This document shows, piece after piece, positions 14,531 to 23,734 of a DNA stretch of 23,734 nucleotides. The notes beneath the pieces were generated by a model. That model saw only the letters and a list, made by a program, of their open reading frames with translations. It was not told the origin of the DNA and did not search any database. The DNA comes from Chloroflexota bacterium. Its GTDB lineage: Bacteria; Chloroflexota; Dormibacteria; Dormibacterales; Dormibacteraceae. Positions within the stretch are counted from its first letter, which is position 1, and the number at the start of each line of letters is the position of its first letter. The DNA is taken from the NCBI GenBank assembly GCA_005880175.1, contig VBJR01000010.1, forward strand, positions 1-23,734. The letters run 5' to 3'. Both the position numbers and the translations under genes were made by a program.

Positions 14531-14672
14531 GATCGGTCCATCGTATCCGATGCCGCGCGGCGGCGAGGTCCTGCTATCGTTGGCGGCGGCCGCCAGCCGC
14601 GGCCGGCGATGGATCTCGCCGAACGCTCCCGCGTGAGCTGATGGGTCCTACCACCACCCCGATGGAGGAACC

Positions 14673-15857
14673 ATGCTCGCCTCGCTGTCCGCGGCCTTCG
14701 ACAACGTCTATGCCATCGCCGCCGTCTGGATCGGCCTGGCCTTCGTGGCGTCCGCGATCTCGCTCCGCCTCGGCCTCTCGGTCGCGCTCGTCGAGATCCT
14801 CGTGGGCGTCGTGGCCGGCAACGTCTTCCACCTGGCCACCAACACCTGGATCGACTTCCTGGCCGGCTTCGGCAGCGTCCTCCTGACGTTCCTGGCCGGA
14901 TCGGAGATCGAGCCCGCCTCCCTGCGCCGCTTCCTCGCGCCCAGCCTGGCGATCGGCGGCATCGGGTTCGCGGCGCCGTTCGCGGGCGCCTGGGCGTTCG
15001 CCTGGTTCGCGCTGCACTGGCACTGGCAGGCCGCCCAGGTCGCCGGCGTGGCCCTCTCCACGACCTCGGTCGCCGTCGTCTACGCCGTCATGGTCGAGAC
15101 CGGCCTCAACCGGACCGACCTGGGCAAGCTGATCCTGACCGCCTGCTTCGTGTGCGACCTGGGCACCGTCCTCGCCCTCGGGATCCTGTTCGCCGGCACC
15201 AACGTGCTCCTGATCGCCTTCGGCATCGGCACCGCCGTGACGATGCTCCTGCTGCCCCGGGCCCTGCGGTTCGTGCAGCGCACGTTCGGCCACTCGGTCA
15301 GCGAGCCGGAGGTGAAGTTCGTCTTCCTCGTCCTGCTCGGCCTCGGCGGGCTGGCCACGGCCGCCGGGTCGGAGGCCGTGCTCCCGGCGTACGTGCTGGG
15401 CCTGGTCGCCGCCGGGACGTTCCAGCGCGACCCGGCGCTGATGCGGCGCGTCAGGTCCACCGCCTTCGCGTTCCTGACCCCGTTCTTCTTCCTCAAGGCG
15501 GGGACGCTGATCTCGCTGGTCGCCGTCGTCGGCGGCCTGGGGACCGTGGCGGCCCTGTTCGGCGTGAAGATGGCGGCCAAGTTCATCGGGGTGTTCCCGA
15601 CCGCGGCCGGCTTCGGCGTCGGGGGACGTCAGCGCTGGTACACGACGATGATGATGTCCACCGGCCTGACGTTCGGGTCGATCTCCGCCCTCTTCGGCTA
15701 CACCCACGGCTTCATCGACCGCGGCCAGTACTCGGTGCTCGTCACCGTGGTGGTCATGACCGCGCTGGTCCCGACGCTGATCGCCCAGGCGTTGTTCCAG
15801 CCGCGCGACCACGACCTGGCCTGGGGCCGGAGCGCGGAGGGCGAGCACGCGGCCTGA
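14673..15857 (+). CDS. CPA2-type monovalent cation:proton antiporter
   Basis: A 394-residue membrane protein of the KefB/NapA (Na_H_Exchanger) family. About 12 hydrophobic segments run along the chain. ALSTTSVAVVYAVMVETGL and CFVCDLGTVLALGILFAG carry the conserved Thr-Ser and Asp of the ion-binding region, and FLTPFFFLKAG and MMMSTGLTFGSISALFGY match later family blocks. No RCK/TrkA nucleotide-binding domain follows. The ATG at 14673 has GGAGGA 5 bases upstream. It exchanges Na+ or K+ for H+ across the inner membrane; the ion is not determined. It ends 6 bp from the convergent next gene. Confidence 0.92.
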   Translation: MLASLSAAFDNVYAIAAVWIGLAFVASAISLRLGLSVALVEILVGVVAGNVFHLATNTWIDFLAGFGSVLLTFLAGSEIEPASLRRFLAPSLAIGGIGFAAPFAGAWAFAWFALHWHWQAAQVAGVALSTTSVAVVYAVMVETGLNRTDLGKLILTACFVCDLGTVLALGILFAGTNVLLIAFGIGTAVTMLLLPRALRFVQRTFGHSVSEPEVKFVFLVLLGLGGLATAAGSEAVLPAYVLGLVAAGTFQRDPALMRRVRSTAFAFLTPFFFLKAGTLISLVAVVGGLGTVAALFGVKMAAKFIGVFPTAAGFGVGGRQRWYTTMMMSTGLTFGSISALFGYTHGFIDRGQYSVLVTVVVMTALVPTLIAQALFQPRDHDLAWGRSAEGEHAA

Positions 15858-15863
15858 CGGCCG

Positions 15864-16601
15864 CTACTCGTCCTCGTCGTCCTCCCGCGCGCCGCGGCGG
15901 CGGAGGATCAGCAGGGGAACCGCGGCCAGCACGACCACCGCGACCGCCAGGCCCGCCACCACGGGCAGCGTGACCCCGTTCGAGGCCCCGGAGGAGCCCG
16001 ACTGGCCGGCCGCGTACCCGCCGGCGAAGCAGCCCAGCGCGGCCGGCCTGGCGGCGACGTAGTACGGCGCGGTGCTCCCGGAGCTGCCGATCTTCTGCCA
16101 CGTGCCGCCGGGCGCGTACTCGTAGACGTCGGTCGGCGCCGTCACGTTCGTCGCGTACTGCAGCGTGACCAGCGGGTCCTTGCCCGGCACCACCGGCGAG
16201 CTGCTCGTGATGCAGTACACGTTCGTCGAGAGCTTGAACCCGGCCGGCGCCGGGTACGTCGCCTGCGGCTGGATGGCGATCGAGACCGGCGCGTTCCCGG
16301 CCGGGACCTGGAAGCTCCCGGGCAGGAACGAGAGCGCGGCCTGGCCGTCCTGGGTGAACACGTTGCCGGGGTCCAGCACGCCCTGGGCGCCGACCCGGAC
16401 CGTGCCCTGGCCCGCCTGCGGCTGCTGGTCGGTGATCCGGAGGACGCCCGGCGGCGGCGACACCCAGCGGTACGGCTGGGGCGGCGCGATGCCGTCGTAG
16501 AAGCCCGGCGCCACGGCCCAGGCCGCCAGCGCGTACGCGACCACCGCGGCGGCCAGGAGAGCGAGCGGGCGGGCGCGCAGCCGTGCAGCCGCCAGTACCA
16601 C
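15864..16601 (-). CDS. Type-I membrane protein with an extracytoplasmic domain, unknown function
   Basis: About 245 residues. An N-terminal hydrophobic segment (PLALLAAAVVAYALAAWAV) is followed by a ~165-residue beta-rich outer region with Pro/Gly-rich stretches (PPQPYRWVSPPPGVLRI, GSFQVPAGNAPVSIAI). That region has two widely spaced Cys (YCITSS and LGCFAGG) that may pair. A C-terminal helix (VVAGLAVAVVVLAAVPLLIL) then leads to an RRRGAREDDEDE tail. I recognise no family. The start is taken as GTG at 16601, just before the signal segment; the longer open frame upstream is antisense or off-frame to oppF. It lies 53 bp downstream of oppF and could be read from the opp transcript. Confidence 0.65.
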   Translation of the reverse strand: MVLAAARLRARPLALLAAAVVAYALAAWAVAPGFYDGIAPPQPYRWVSPPPGVLRITDQQPQAGQGTVRVGAQGVLDPGNVFTQDGQAALSFLPGSFQVPAGNAPVSIAIQPQATYPAPAGFKLSTNVYCITSSSPVVPGKDPLVTLQYATNVTAPTDVYEYAPGGTWQKIGSSGSTAPYYVAARPAALGCFAGGYAAGQSGSSGASNGVTLPVVAGLAVAVVVLAAVPLLILRRRGAREDDEDE

Positions 16602-16654
16602 GGCAGGAGAGGATACAGAGCCCGGGCGGACGGGTCGCGCCGCGGGCCCGAGCG

Positions 16655-17693
<1,039 letters not shown>

Positions 17694-17701
<8 letters not shown>

Positions 17702-18758
17702 CTCGCTCCTCCGTGAGCCCGTGCACACCCGAGCCCGAGCCCGGCCGCACGTCCACGAGATCGGCCGCGCCCATCTCGGCGTAGGCCGTCTCCATCGTCA
17801 CCCAGCACGCGGCCCGCCGGCCCTCGCCGATCGCGTCCAGCGGCGGCTCCTCGCGGAAGCAGCGATCGACCCGGAACGGGCAGCGGGGGTGGAACCGGCA
17901 GCCGCCGGGCGGGCTGATCAGGTCGGGCGGCAGGCCCTCGATCGAGCGCAGCCGCTCGTGTCGGAGCGCGTCGATGCGGGGCACCGACCGCAGCAGCGCC
18001 CACGTGTACGGGTGCTGCGGGTGCTCGAAGATCTCGTCGACCGGGCCCTCCTCGACGATCTGGCCCGCGTACATCACGATCACGCGCGAGCAGAGGCCGG
18101 CGACCACGCCCAGGTTGTGCGTGATCATGATGATCGCCGTGTTCAGCTCGCGGTTCAGGTCGCGCAGCAGCTCGAGGATCTGGGCCTGCACGGTGACGTC
18201 GAGCGCCGTCGTGGGCTCGTCGGCGATCAGCATGGCCGGGTCGTTGGCCAGGCCCATCGCGATCATCGTCCGCTGCCGCATGCCGCCGCTGAGCTGGAAC
18301 GGGTAGTCGCGGGCCCGCGCCTCCGGGGCCTGGACGCGCACCTTGCGGAGCAGGCCGATGGCCCGCTCCATCGCCTGCCGCCGGGGCAGGTCCCTGTGCG
18401 CGAGTATCGCCTCCTCGATCTGGAACCCGTTCTTCAGCACCGGGTTCAGGGAGCTCAGGGGGTCCTGGAAGATCATCGCCATGTCGCGGCCGCGCAGGTC
18501 GCGCACGTCCTCCGCGCGCATCCGGAGCAGGTCCTCGCCGCGGAAGCGGATCTGGCCCGCGGTGACCCGGCCCGGCTCGGGCACCAGGCCCATGATCGAG
18601 AGGGCGGTCATCGACTTGCCGCAGCCCGACTCGCCGACGATGCCGAGCGACTCGCCCTCGTGGAGGTCGAAGCTCACGCCGTTGACGGCCTGGACGACCC
18701 CGTCGTCGGTGAAGAACTGCGTGTGGAGGTCGCGCACCTCCAGGATCGGCGCGCTCAC
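17694..18758 (-). CDS. oppD: Oligopeptide/dipeptide ABC transporter ATPase (OppD/DppD type)
   Basis: 354 residues. Walker A is GESGCGKSM, the Q-loop [13 protein letters not shown], the signature [15 protein letters not shown], Walker [13 protein letters not shown], and the switch ITHNLGV. A C-terminal Cys motif ([15 protein letters not shown]...AACW) matches the iron-sulfur site of the family. The GTG start at 18758 overlaps the oppC stop (GTGA). The last ~30 residues are variable ([14 protein letters not shown]). It forms the ATPase pair with OppF. Confidence 0.94.
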
Positions 18759-19579
18759 CGGCGCTGCCGCGGATCCAGGGCGTCGCGCAGGCCGTCGCCC
18801 AGGAAGTTGAACGCCATCAGGGTGATCGACAGGCCGATCGCCGGCGCCAGCACGCCAACGCCCAGGAAGCTCAGGAACGCCTCGAACAGGATCGCGGCCG
18901 GGATGCCGAGCGTGGCCTGGACGATGATCGGGCCCAGCGCGTTCGGCAGCAGGTGGCCGAACAGGATCTTCGCCGGCCGGCCGCCCGACGACCGCGACGC
19001 CTCCACGAACTCGCGCTCGCGCAGGCTGAGCGTCTGGCCCCGGGTCAGCCTGGCCATGTCCATCCAGCGGGTGGCGGCGATCGCGATGATGATCGTGCCC
19101 AGCCCCGGCTTGCCGATGATGACGATCAGGATCATCGCCACGAGGATGTCCGGGATTCCGTAGAAGACGTTGATCACGAAGCTCAGCGTGGTGTCGATCC
19201 AGCCCTTGAAGTAGCCGGCCATGAGGCCGAGCGGCACCCCGACCGCCAGCACGACCGCCTGGGTGGCCAGGCCGACGATGAGCGAGATCTGGGCGCCGAT
19301 CATGATCCGGCTGAAGATGTCGCGCCCGGCCTGGTCGGTGCCGAGCAGGTGGCCCGGGCCGGGGCCCGAGTACGGCAGCCCCACGCCCTCGTGCGCGTAG
19401 GGGTACGGCGTGTAGACGATGCCGATGATCGCGACCACCGCCAGCACGGCCAGGTAGCCGGCCGAGACGAGCGCGAGCCGGTTGCGCCGGAGCCGGCGCC
19501 AGGCGTCCTGCCACAGGCCGACCTGGGCCCGCGCGACAGGTGCCGCGATCAGTTCGTCGACGGTGGCGACGGTGGCCAT
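18755..19579 (-). CDS. oppC: Peptide ABC transporter permease (OppC/DppC type)
   Basis: 274 residues. A cytoplasmic N-terminus (DAWRRLRRNRLALVSAGYLAVL) is followed by an outer loop with LGTDQAGRDIFSRI, the usual OppC mark, and about six helices. The EAA loop EASRSSGGRPAKILFGHLLPN contacts the ATPases. The ATG at 19579 overlaps the oppB TGA by one base (TGATG). It forms the membrane channel with OppB. Confidence 0.94.
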   Translation of the reverse strand: MATVATVDELIAAPVARAQVGLWQDAWRRLRRNRLALVSAGYLAVLAVVAIIGIVYTPYPYAHEGVGLPYSGPGPGHLLGTDQAGRDIFSRIMIGAQISLIVGLATQAVVLAVGVPLGLMAGYFKGWIDTTLSFVINVFYGIPDILVAMILIVIIGKPGLGTIIIAIAATRWMDMARLTRGQTLSLREREFVEASRSSGGRPAKILFGHLLPNALGPIIVQATLGIPAAILFEAFLSFLGVGVLAPAIGLSITLMAFNFLGDGLRDALDPRQRR

Positions 19580-20532
19580 CAGTAGCGGATCCTCGGGTCG
19601 ATCAGCGGGTAGACGATGTCCACGGTCAGGTTGGCGATCCCGATCAGCGCGGCGTAGCCGGTGAACACTCCGATGACGATGTTGTAGTCCCGGTTCAGGA
19701 TGCTCTGCACGAACTCCTTGCCGAGCCCCGGGATGCCGAAGATGTTCTCGATCACCACGCTGCCGGTGACGATGCCGACGACCAGCGGGCCGAGGATCGT
19801 CACGACCGGGATCAGCGCGTTGCGGAGCGCGTGGCGCACGACCACCACCTGCTCCGTCAGCCCCTTGGCCCGCGCCGTGCGGATGTAGTCCTGCCGGATG
19901 ACCTCCAGCATGCTGGCGCGCGTCAGCCGGGCCACGAAGCTGGCGTACGGGAAGCCGAGCGCGAACGCGGGAACGATGATCTCGCCCAGGTTGCCGTACG
20001 AGCCCGTCCACCCGATCTCGTAGAAGAAGTTCCCGCCCGTCAGGTTCTGCAGCCAGATGCCGAAGACCAGCAGCAGGAACGTCGCGATCACGAAGTTGGG
20101 CATGCTGAAGCCGACGACTGACGTGGCGCTGAGCGCGTAGTCCACCCAGGAGTTCTGGCGGATCGCGCCCGCGACGCCGAAGAGCAGTCCCAGCCCGACG
20201 GTGAAGATCAGGGCGGCGGCGCCGATCTCGGCGCTGACGGCGGCCTCGCGGAGGACCAGCGGCGTGATCTTCACGCCGCGGTTCGCGACCGACTGGCCCA
20301 GGTCCCCGTGCAGGACCAGGTTCGTCATGAAGTCGCGGTACTGGACGAACAGCGGCCGGTCCAGCCCGTACTGGTGCAGCAGCGCCGCCTGCTGGCTGGG
20401 GCGCAGGCGCTCGCTGACGAACGCGTCGCCGGGCAGGCGGTGGATGCCGATGAAGACGATGGAGGAGACGGCCAGCGCCGTGAACGCGATGAGCAGCGTC
20501 CGCTGTCCGACGTAGAGGAGGGTGCCTCTCAT
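19579..20532 (-). CDS. oppB: Peptide ABC transporter permease (OppB/DppB type)
   Basis: 317 residues. It has the family N-terminus (TLLYVGQRTLLIAFTALAVSSIVF), LPGDAF, the QYGLDRPLFVQY block, and GDLGQSVANRGVKI. It contains about six helices and the EAA loop IRTARAKGLTEQVVVVRHALR. It ends DIVYPLIDPRIRY, typical of the family. The ATG is at 20532, 57 bp after the oppA stop with a strong hairpin in between. Confidence 0.94.
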   Translation of the reverse strand: MRGTLLYVGQRTLLIAFTALAVSSIVFIGIHRLPGDAFVSERLRPSQQAALLHQYGLDRPLFVQYRDFMTNLVLHGDLGQSVANRGVKITPLVLREAAVSAEIGAAALIFTVGLGLLFGVAGAIRQNSWVDYALSATSVVGFSMPNFVIATFLLLVFGIWLQNLTGGNFFYEIGWTGSYGNLGEIIVPAFALGFPYASFVARLTRASMLEVIRQDYIRTARAKGLTEQVVVVRHALRNALIPVVTILGPLVVGIVTGSVVIENIFGIPGLGKEFVQSILNRDYNIVIGVFTGYAALIGIANLTVDIVYPLIDPRIRY

Positions 20533-20544
20533 GGCGGTGGGGGC

Positions 20545-20573
20545 GAGAGGGGCGCCCCGCGGGCGCCCCCCTC
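20545..20573 (-). terminator. Strong GC hairpin between oppA and oppB
   Basis: On the minus strand the transcript forms a perfect 9-bp stem GGGGCGCCC / GGGCGCCCC around a 3-base loop, extendable by three more pairs (GAG/CTC) past one mismatch. No U-run follows. In opp operons such a hairpin usually protects the oppA message or partly terminates it, so that the binding protein outnumbers the permease. That role is inferred here. Confidence 0.6.
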
Positions 20574-20589
20574 GTGATTGGACCTCACG

Positions 20590-22338
20590 TTAGTGCTGGA
20601 GGATCTGATACTGGTTCCACCAGAGGTCGAAGAAGTTGTTGGTGCCCGCGCCCTTGACGTAGGGCTTGATCATGAACGCGCCGACCGAGTAGTAGAGCGG
20701 GATGTAGGCGACGTTGTCGATCAGCATCTGGCTCAGCTGCTTGTAGATCGGCAGCGCGTCCTGGACCTGCTTGGAGTCAGCCGACGCCACGAGCTGGTCG
20801 TACTGCGGGCTGTCGAAGCCGGACGCGCAGTTGCTGTCCGGGCAGCCGGCGATCTTGCCGTACAGGTTGTCGAACCAGTCTTGCGGGTGGTCGTAGTCCG
20901 CCTGCCAGCCCGAGCGGTTCATCACGAACTTGCCCGAGAGGTAGTCCTTGATGAACTGGGAGTGAGACTCCGCCTGGAGGCTGATCTGCACGCCCAGGTT
21001 CGTGTTCCACTGGTCCTGCAGGTTCTCGGCGACCGCCTTGTTGAGCGGGTTCTCCGGGTCATAGACGTAGGTCAGGCCCTTCGTCTTGCTGCCGTCGGGG
21101 TCGGCGCTCTTGAGCAGCGACTTGGCCTTTGTCGGGTCGAACTTGGCCAGCGGGTCCGTGTTGTCGCCCAGGTAGCCCTTGAGGCCCTTGGTGATCAGGC
21201 CGCCGGTGGCCGGGACGCACACCAGGCCCTGGCAGACGGTCTGCGTGAGCTTGGTCTTGTCGATGGCGAGCGCGAACGCCATGCGCAGGTCCTTGCCCGA
21301 CGTCGAGCCGGGCGTGTCCACGAACGGGCCCTTCGCCGCCCGCGAGCTGTCCGAGACCATGTTGAGGTTGACCCACGTGGTCCGCACCTTCGGGTGCAGC
21401 AGGAGCTGCTTGGACAGGCTCGACGTGTTCTTTACGCGCAGGATGTCCTCGACGTTCAGGTTGCTGTAGCCGCCGAAGCCGTTGAGGTCGTACTTGCCCT
21501 GCTCGTACGCGGTCTCGCGCGTGCCGGCGTCCTTGATGATGTCGAGGTGGATGTTCTTGACGGTCGGCTTCGGCGAGCCCCACCAGTTGGGGACCGCCTG
21601 GAAGTCGATGGACTGGCCGGGCGTCCGGGCGCTCATCTTGTACGCGCCGGTGCCGATCGCGGTGTCCGGGGCGGTCCACCAGTTCTGGGGGTCCTTGGAC
21701 ACGACCTTCTGGTCCACCACCATGCCGGTGGTGCCCGCCAGGCTGATGGCGCTCAGGAACCAGCCGGCCGGCTGGGCCATCTTCACCACCACGGTGCTGT
21801 CGTCGGGCGCGGTCAGGCCCGACATCGTCACGGACGGGTCGTTCTTCGCGAGCAGCTGCTCGATCTGCTGCACCGACGGCGGCTTGGTCGAGAGCTTGGA
21901 GAACCCGTCGATCGCCGACAGGTTCGTCGAGTACGGGCCCTGCTGCGCGGCGGCGCGGTTCCAGGAGTACACGACGTCCTTCGCGGTCACCTTGTCGCCG
22001 TTCGAGAACTGGACGTCCGGGCGCAGCTTGAAGGTGTACGTCAGGCCGTCGCCGGAGATGGTCGGCATGTTGGCCGCGAGGTCCGGCACCAGGTTCAGGT
22101 TGTTGTCGAACTTCAGGAGGCCGTCGAACATGTTCTGAGAGACCTCGGAGTCCGTCTCAGAGTTCGTCTGCGCGGGGTCGAACGTGCCGAAGTCGTCGCC
22201 GATCGGGAACTTCAGCGTCTGGTCGCTCGCCAGGTTCTGGCTCTGCGCGGTCGAGCCGCCGTTCCCGCACGCCGCGGCCAGCATCAGGCCGACGGCCGCC
22301 ATGCCCAGGATCCGGGCGTAACCCGAGGATCTTGCCAA
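20590..22338 (-). CDS. oppA: Peptide ABC transporter substrate-binding lipoprotein (SBP_bac_5)
   Basis: 582 residues. A lipoprotein signal ends in LMLAAAC (Cys24). The SBP_bac_5 domain shows FPIGDDFGTFDPAQTNSETD, FDGLLKF, YTFKLRPDVQFSNGDKVTAKDVVYSW, MAFALAIDKTKL and a late ADYDHPQDWFDNLY. It captures oligopeptides (or in some relatives nickel or other solutes) outside the membrane for OppBCDF. The start is TTG at 22338: AGGAGG lies 6 bases upstream, and the longer open frame to 22536 would put ~66 non-conserved residues before the signal peptide. The length is in the normal range. Confidence 0.93.
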   Translation of the reverse strand: MARSSGYARILGMAAVGLMLAAACGNGGSTAQSQNLASDQTLKFPIGDDFGTFDPAQTNSETDSEVSQNMFDGLLKFDNNLNLVPDLAANMPTISGDGLTYTFKLRPDVQFSNGDKVTAKDVVYSWNRAAAQQGPYSTNLSAIDGFSKLSTKPPSVQQIEQLLAKNDPSVTMSGLTAPDDSTVVVKMAQPAGWFLSAISLAGTTGMVVDQKVVSKDPQNWWTAPDTAIGTGAYKMSARTPGQSIDFQAVPNWWGSPKPTVKNIHLDIIKDAGTRETAYEQGKYDLNGFGGYSNLNVEDILRVKNTSSLSKQLLLHPKVRTTWVNLNMVSDSSRAAKGPFVDTPGSTSGKDLRMAFALAIDKTKLTQTVCQGLVCVPATGGLITKGLKGYLGDNTDPLAKFDPTKAKSLLKSADPDGSKTKGLTYVYDPENPLNKAVAENLQDQWNTNLGVQISLQAESHSQFIKDYLSGKFVMNRSGWQADYDHPQDWFDNLYGKIAGCPDSNCASGFDSPQYDQLVASADSKQVQDALPIYKQLSQMLIDNVAYIPLYYSVGAFMIKPYVKGAGTNNFFDLWWNQYQILQH

Positions 22339-22650
22339 GTTCTTCCTCCTTGATTCGCGTCCGCGGTCGAACCTGAGGAGCTCGGTTCCCCAAGGGGGGC
22401 CGACTGCGGGGACGCGGGTAAGCGGCAGCGCCGCACCAGCTCCGGGCAAGCGCGCCATGACGGGAAACTCTACCGATCGATTCGAGCCGAACACCTCTCT
22501 CAACCGTTCGGTTCGCTGTGCCCGCCCAAAAGCCACGCCCTCACCTGGTCCATCCCAACCGGAGTCGGGGGTCCTAGGTTGCGCCGACGAGGGAGTGCAG
22601 CCCAGCTACCGGGTACTTCGGGTAACTATCGGTGCGCAAGGGCCGGCATG
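22339..22650. other. Non-coding region upstream of oppA
   Basis: 312 bp between the GSAM-like gene and oppA. It holds the oppA ribosome site (AGGAGG, 22345-22350) and a small CCCC-AA-GGGG hairpin in the oppA leader (~22388-22397). An inverted repeat CCGAAC-N13-GTTCGG (22487-22492/22506-22511) could be an operator, and a direct repeat of CGGGTA lies near 22609-22624. I see no convincing -35/-10 pair, gene or RNA. Confidence 0.4.
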
Positions 22651-23734
22651 TCAAGTGCGGTCATCCTGGAGACGCCCGTGCGCGAACTGCTCGGCCAGCA
22701 CCTGGTCGGCGGCCGCGGTGAAGGCGCGCAGGTCCGCGTCCGTCATCGGCGTGCAGACCGCGCCGAGGCCCCGGGACGCCATCAGGACGCCGTGGTTCAG
22801 CATGCCGAGGACGAAGCGATGGGCCAGGCGCGCCGGCTGCGAGCGGCGAACGGAGCGGTGGTCCACCAGCTCCGCGTCCGTGAAATGGACGTTGAACAGC
22901 GAGCCGAGACCGGTCGCCTGGCCGGGCACCCGGTGGTCCGCGAACAGCTCGGCGAGCTGGTTGCGGACCCACTCGCCCCGCCGCTCCAGCTGCTCGAACG
23001 CCTCCGGCGACAGCTCGCGCATCGCGGCCAGGCCGGCCGCCATGCCCAGCGCGTGGCCGTTGTACGTGCCGCCGTGGGGCATCGGCCGCTCGGACTCGGG
23101 GTCGAGCTGGCGCATCAGGTCGGCGCGGCCGCCGAACGCCGCCACCGGGAGGCCGCCGCCGATGATCTTGCCGAGGGTCGTGAGGTCGGGCGTGACGTTG
23201 TAAAGCTCCTGCGCGCCGCCGCGCGCGAGGCGGAAGCCGGTCATCACCTCGTCGAAGATGAGCAGCGCGCCGTGCCGCGTCGTGATGTCGCGCAAGTGTT
23301 GAAGGTAGCCATCGCGCGGCGGCACGCAGCCCATGTTGCCGACCACCGGCTCGACAATCACCGATGCCGGGCGACTCGGCGACGGGCAGCGGCGCGTCGT
23401 CGGGCCCGGCGGCGTCGAGGGCGATCGGGGCGACGCTGACCTCGGCGGCGTCGTGGCTGCCGTGGTAGCAGCCCTCGAACCGCGCGATGGCCGGGCGGCC
23501 CGTGTGGGCTCGGGCCAGCCGCATGGCGTACATCGTGGCCTCGGTCCCCGAGTTCGCGAAGTGCAGGAGCTCGACGGACGGCAGGCGCTCGCGCAGCTCC
23601 CGGGCCAGCGCGACCTCCTCCTCGGTGGCGGCGGCGAACGCGGTGCCCCGGGTCAGCTGGCGCTCGAGCGCGGCGACCACCGCCGGGTGGCCGTGGCCGT
23701 GGATCAGGGCGGTGTAGTTGCCGATGTAGTCGAG
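22651..23734 (-). CDS. Glutamate-1-semialdehyde 2,1-aminomutase-like class III aminotransferase, 5' cut by window edge, frame-disrupted
   Basis: The right-hand frame reads LDYIGNYTALIHGHGHP, HFANSGTEATMYAMRLARA, FEGCYHGSHD and PLPVAESPG. At ~23365 the frame shifts and the family resumes: SVIVEPVVGNMGCVPPRDGYL, LLIFDEVMTGFRLARGGAQ, LTTLGKIIGGGLPVAAFGG (the Lys binds PLP) and HGGTYNGHALGMAAGLA, to the stop at 22651. In HemL proteins ~34 residues lie between the SPG and the IVEP block; here about four remain, so ~30 are missing along with the frame. The active-site lysine is kept, but the enzyme would be broken as written. In GSAM the reaction makes 5-aminolevulinate. Many relatives act on other amines and no haem genes are nearby, so the substrate is open. 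Confidence 0.82.

Overview
This is a very GC-rich, densely coded bacterial window. It has many GTG and TTG starts and many 1-14 bp gene overlaps. Codon bias and gene content (acyl-CoA/CoA-transferase genes, a stand-alone Clp N-domain protein, an MTHFS-domain protein, an Opp-type ABC operon, GSAM-like aminotransferase) suit a high-GC actinobacterium-like lineage such as Thermoleophilia, or Dormibacteria/Chloroflexota. Nothing in the window fixes the phylum. I found no tRNA, rRNA, CRISPR array, insertion sequence or phage gene.

Left part (1-4.8 kb, mostly minus strand): an ADP-forming acyl-CoA synthetase cut by the left edge, then a divergent small membrane protein. Next comes a tightly packed minus-strand run: an MTHFS-type protein with no visible start codon, a Clp N-domain protein, and an unusual A/B CoA-transferase pair. 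The pair lacks the expected catalytic Glu of subunit B and the usual tail of subunit A.

Middle part (4.8-14.5 kb): an island of envelope and transition-metal genes. On the minus strand are a broken cupredoxin/P19-like metal-binding locus, a two-helix membrane protein, and a membrane-anchored Asp-box (BNR) protein with cytochrome b561-like helices. Upstream of them lies a cobalt/nickel ECF transporter (cbiM-cbiQ-cbiO) whose last gene overlaps, ATGA-style, a gene for an unrecognised four-helix membrane protein. Facing away from cbiM are a second cupredoxin and an intact NiCoT nickel/cobalt permease. Two more copies of the four-helix protein follow within 7 kb. One of them leads a small operon with a PqqD/RRE-like protein and a lipoprotein resembling the transcobalamin-C-like DUF4430 family. 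This three-copy membrane family, translationally coupled to a Co/Ni transporter, is the best candidate for an undescribed system here. A 9-base word (CGCGTGGAC) recurs inside palindromic DNA upstream of both cupredoxin genes and cbiM, suggesting one shared metal regulator.

Right part (14.6-23.7 kb): a CPA2-type cation/proton antiporter, a type-I membrane protein of unknown role, a complete oppA-B-C-D-F peptide (or nickel) ABC importer with a strong hairpin after oppA, and a glutamate-1-semialdehyde-aminomutase-like aminotransferase cut by the right edge.

A caution for the whole window: several genes (cbiM, the GSAM-like gene, the cupredoxin/P19 locus, the b561/BNR gene) change frame inside conserved cores. 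At least cbiM, the GSAM-like gene and one membrane paralogue also lack about 20-30 conserved residues. Either the genes have decayed or the assembly has collapsed short GC-rich stretches. The raw reads would decide.
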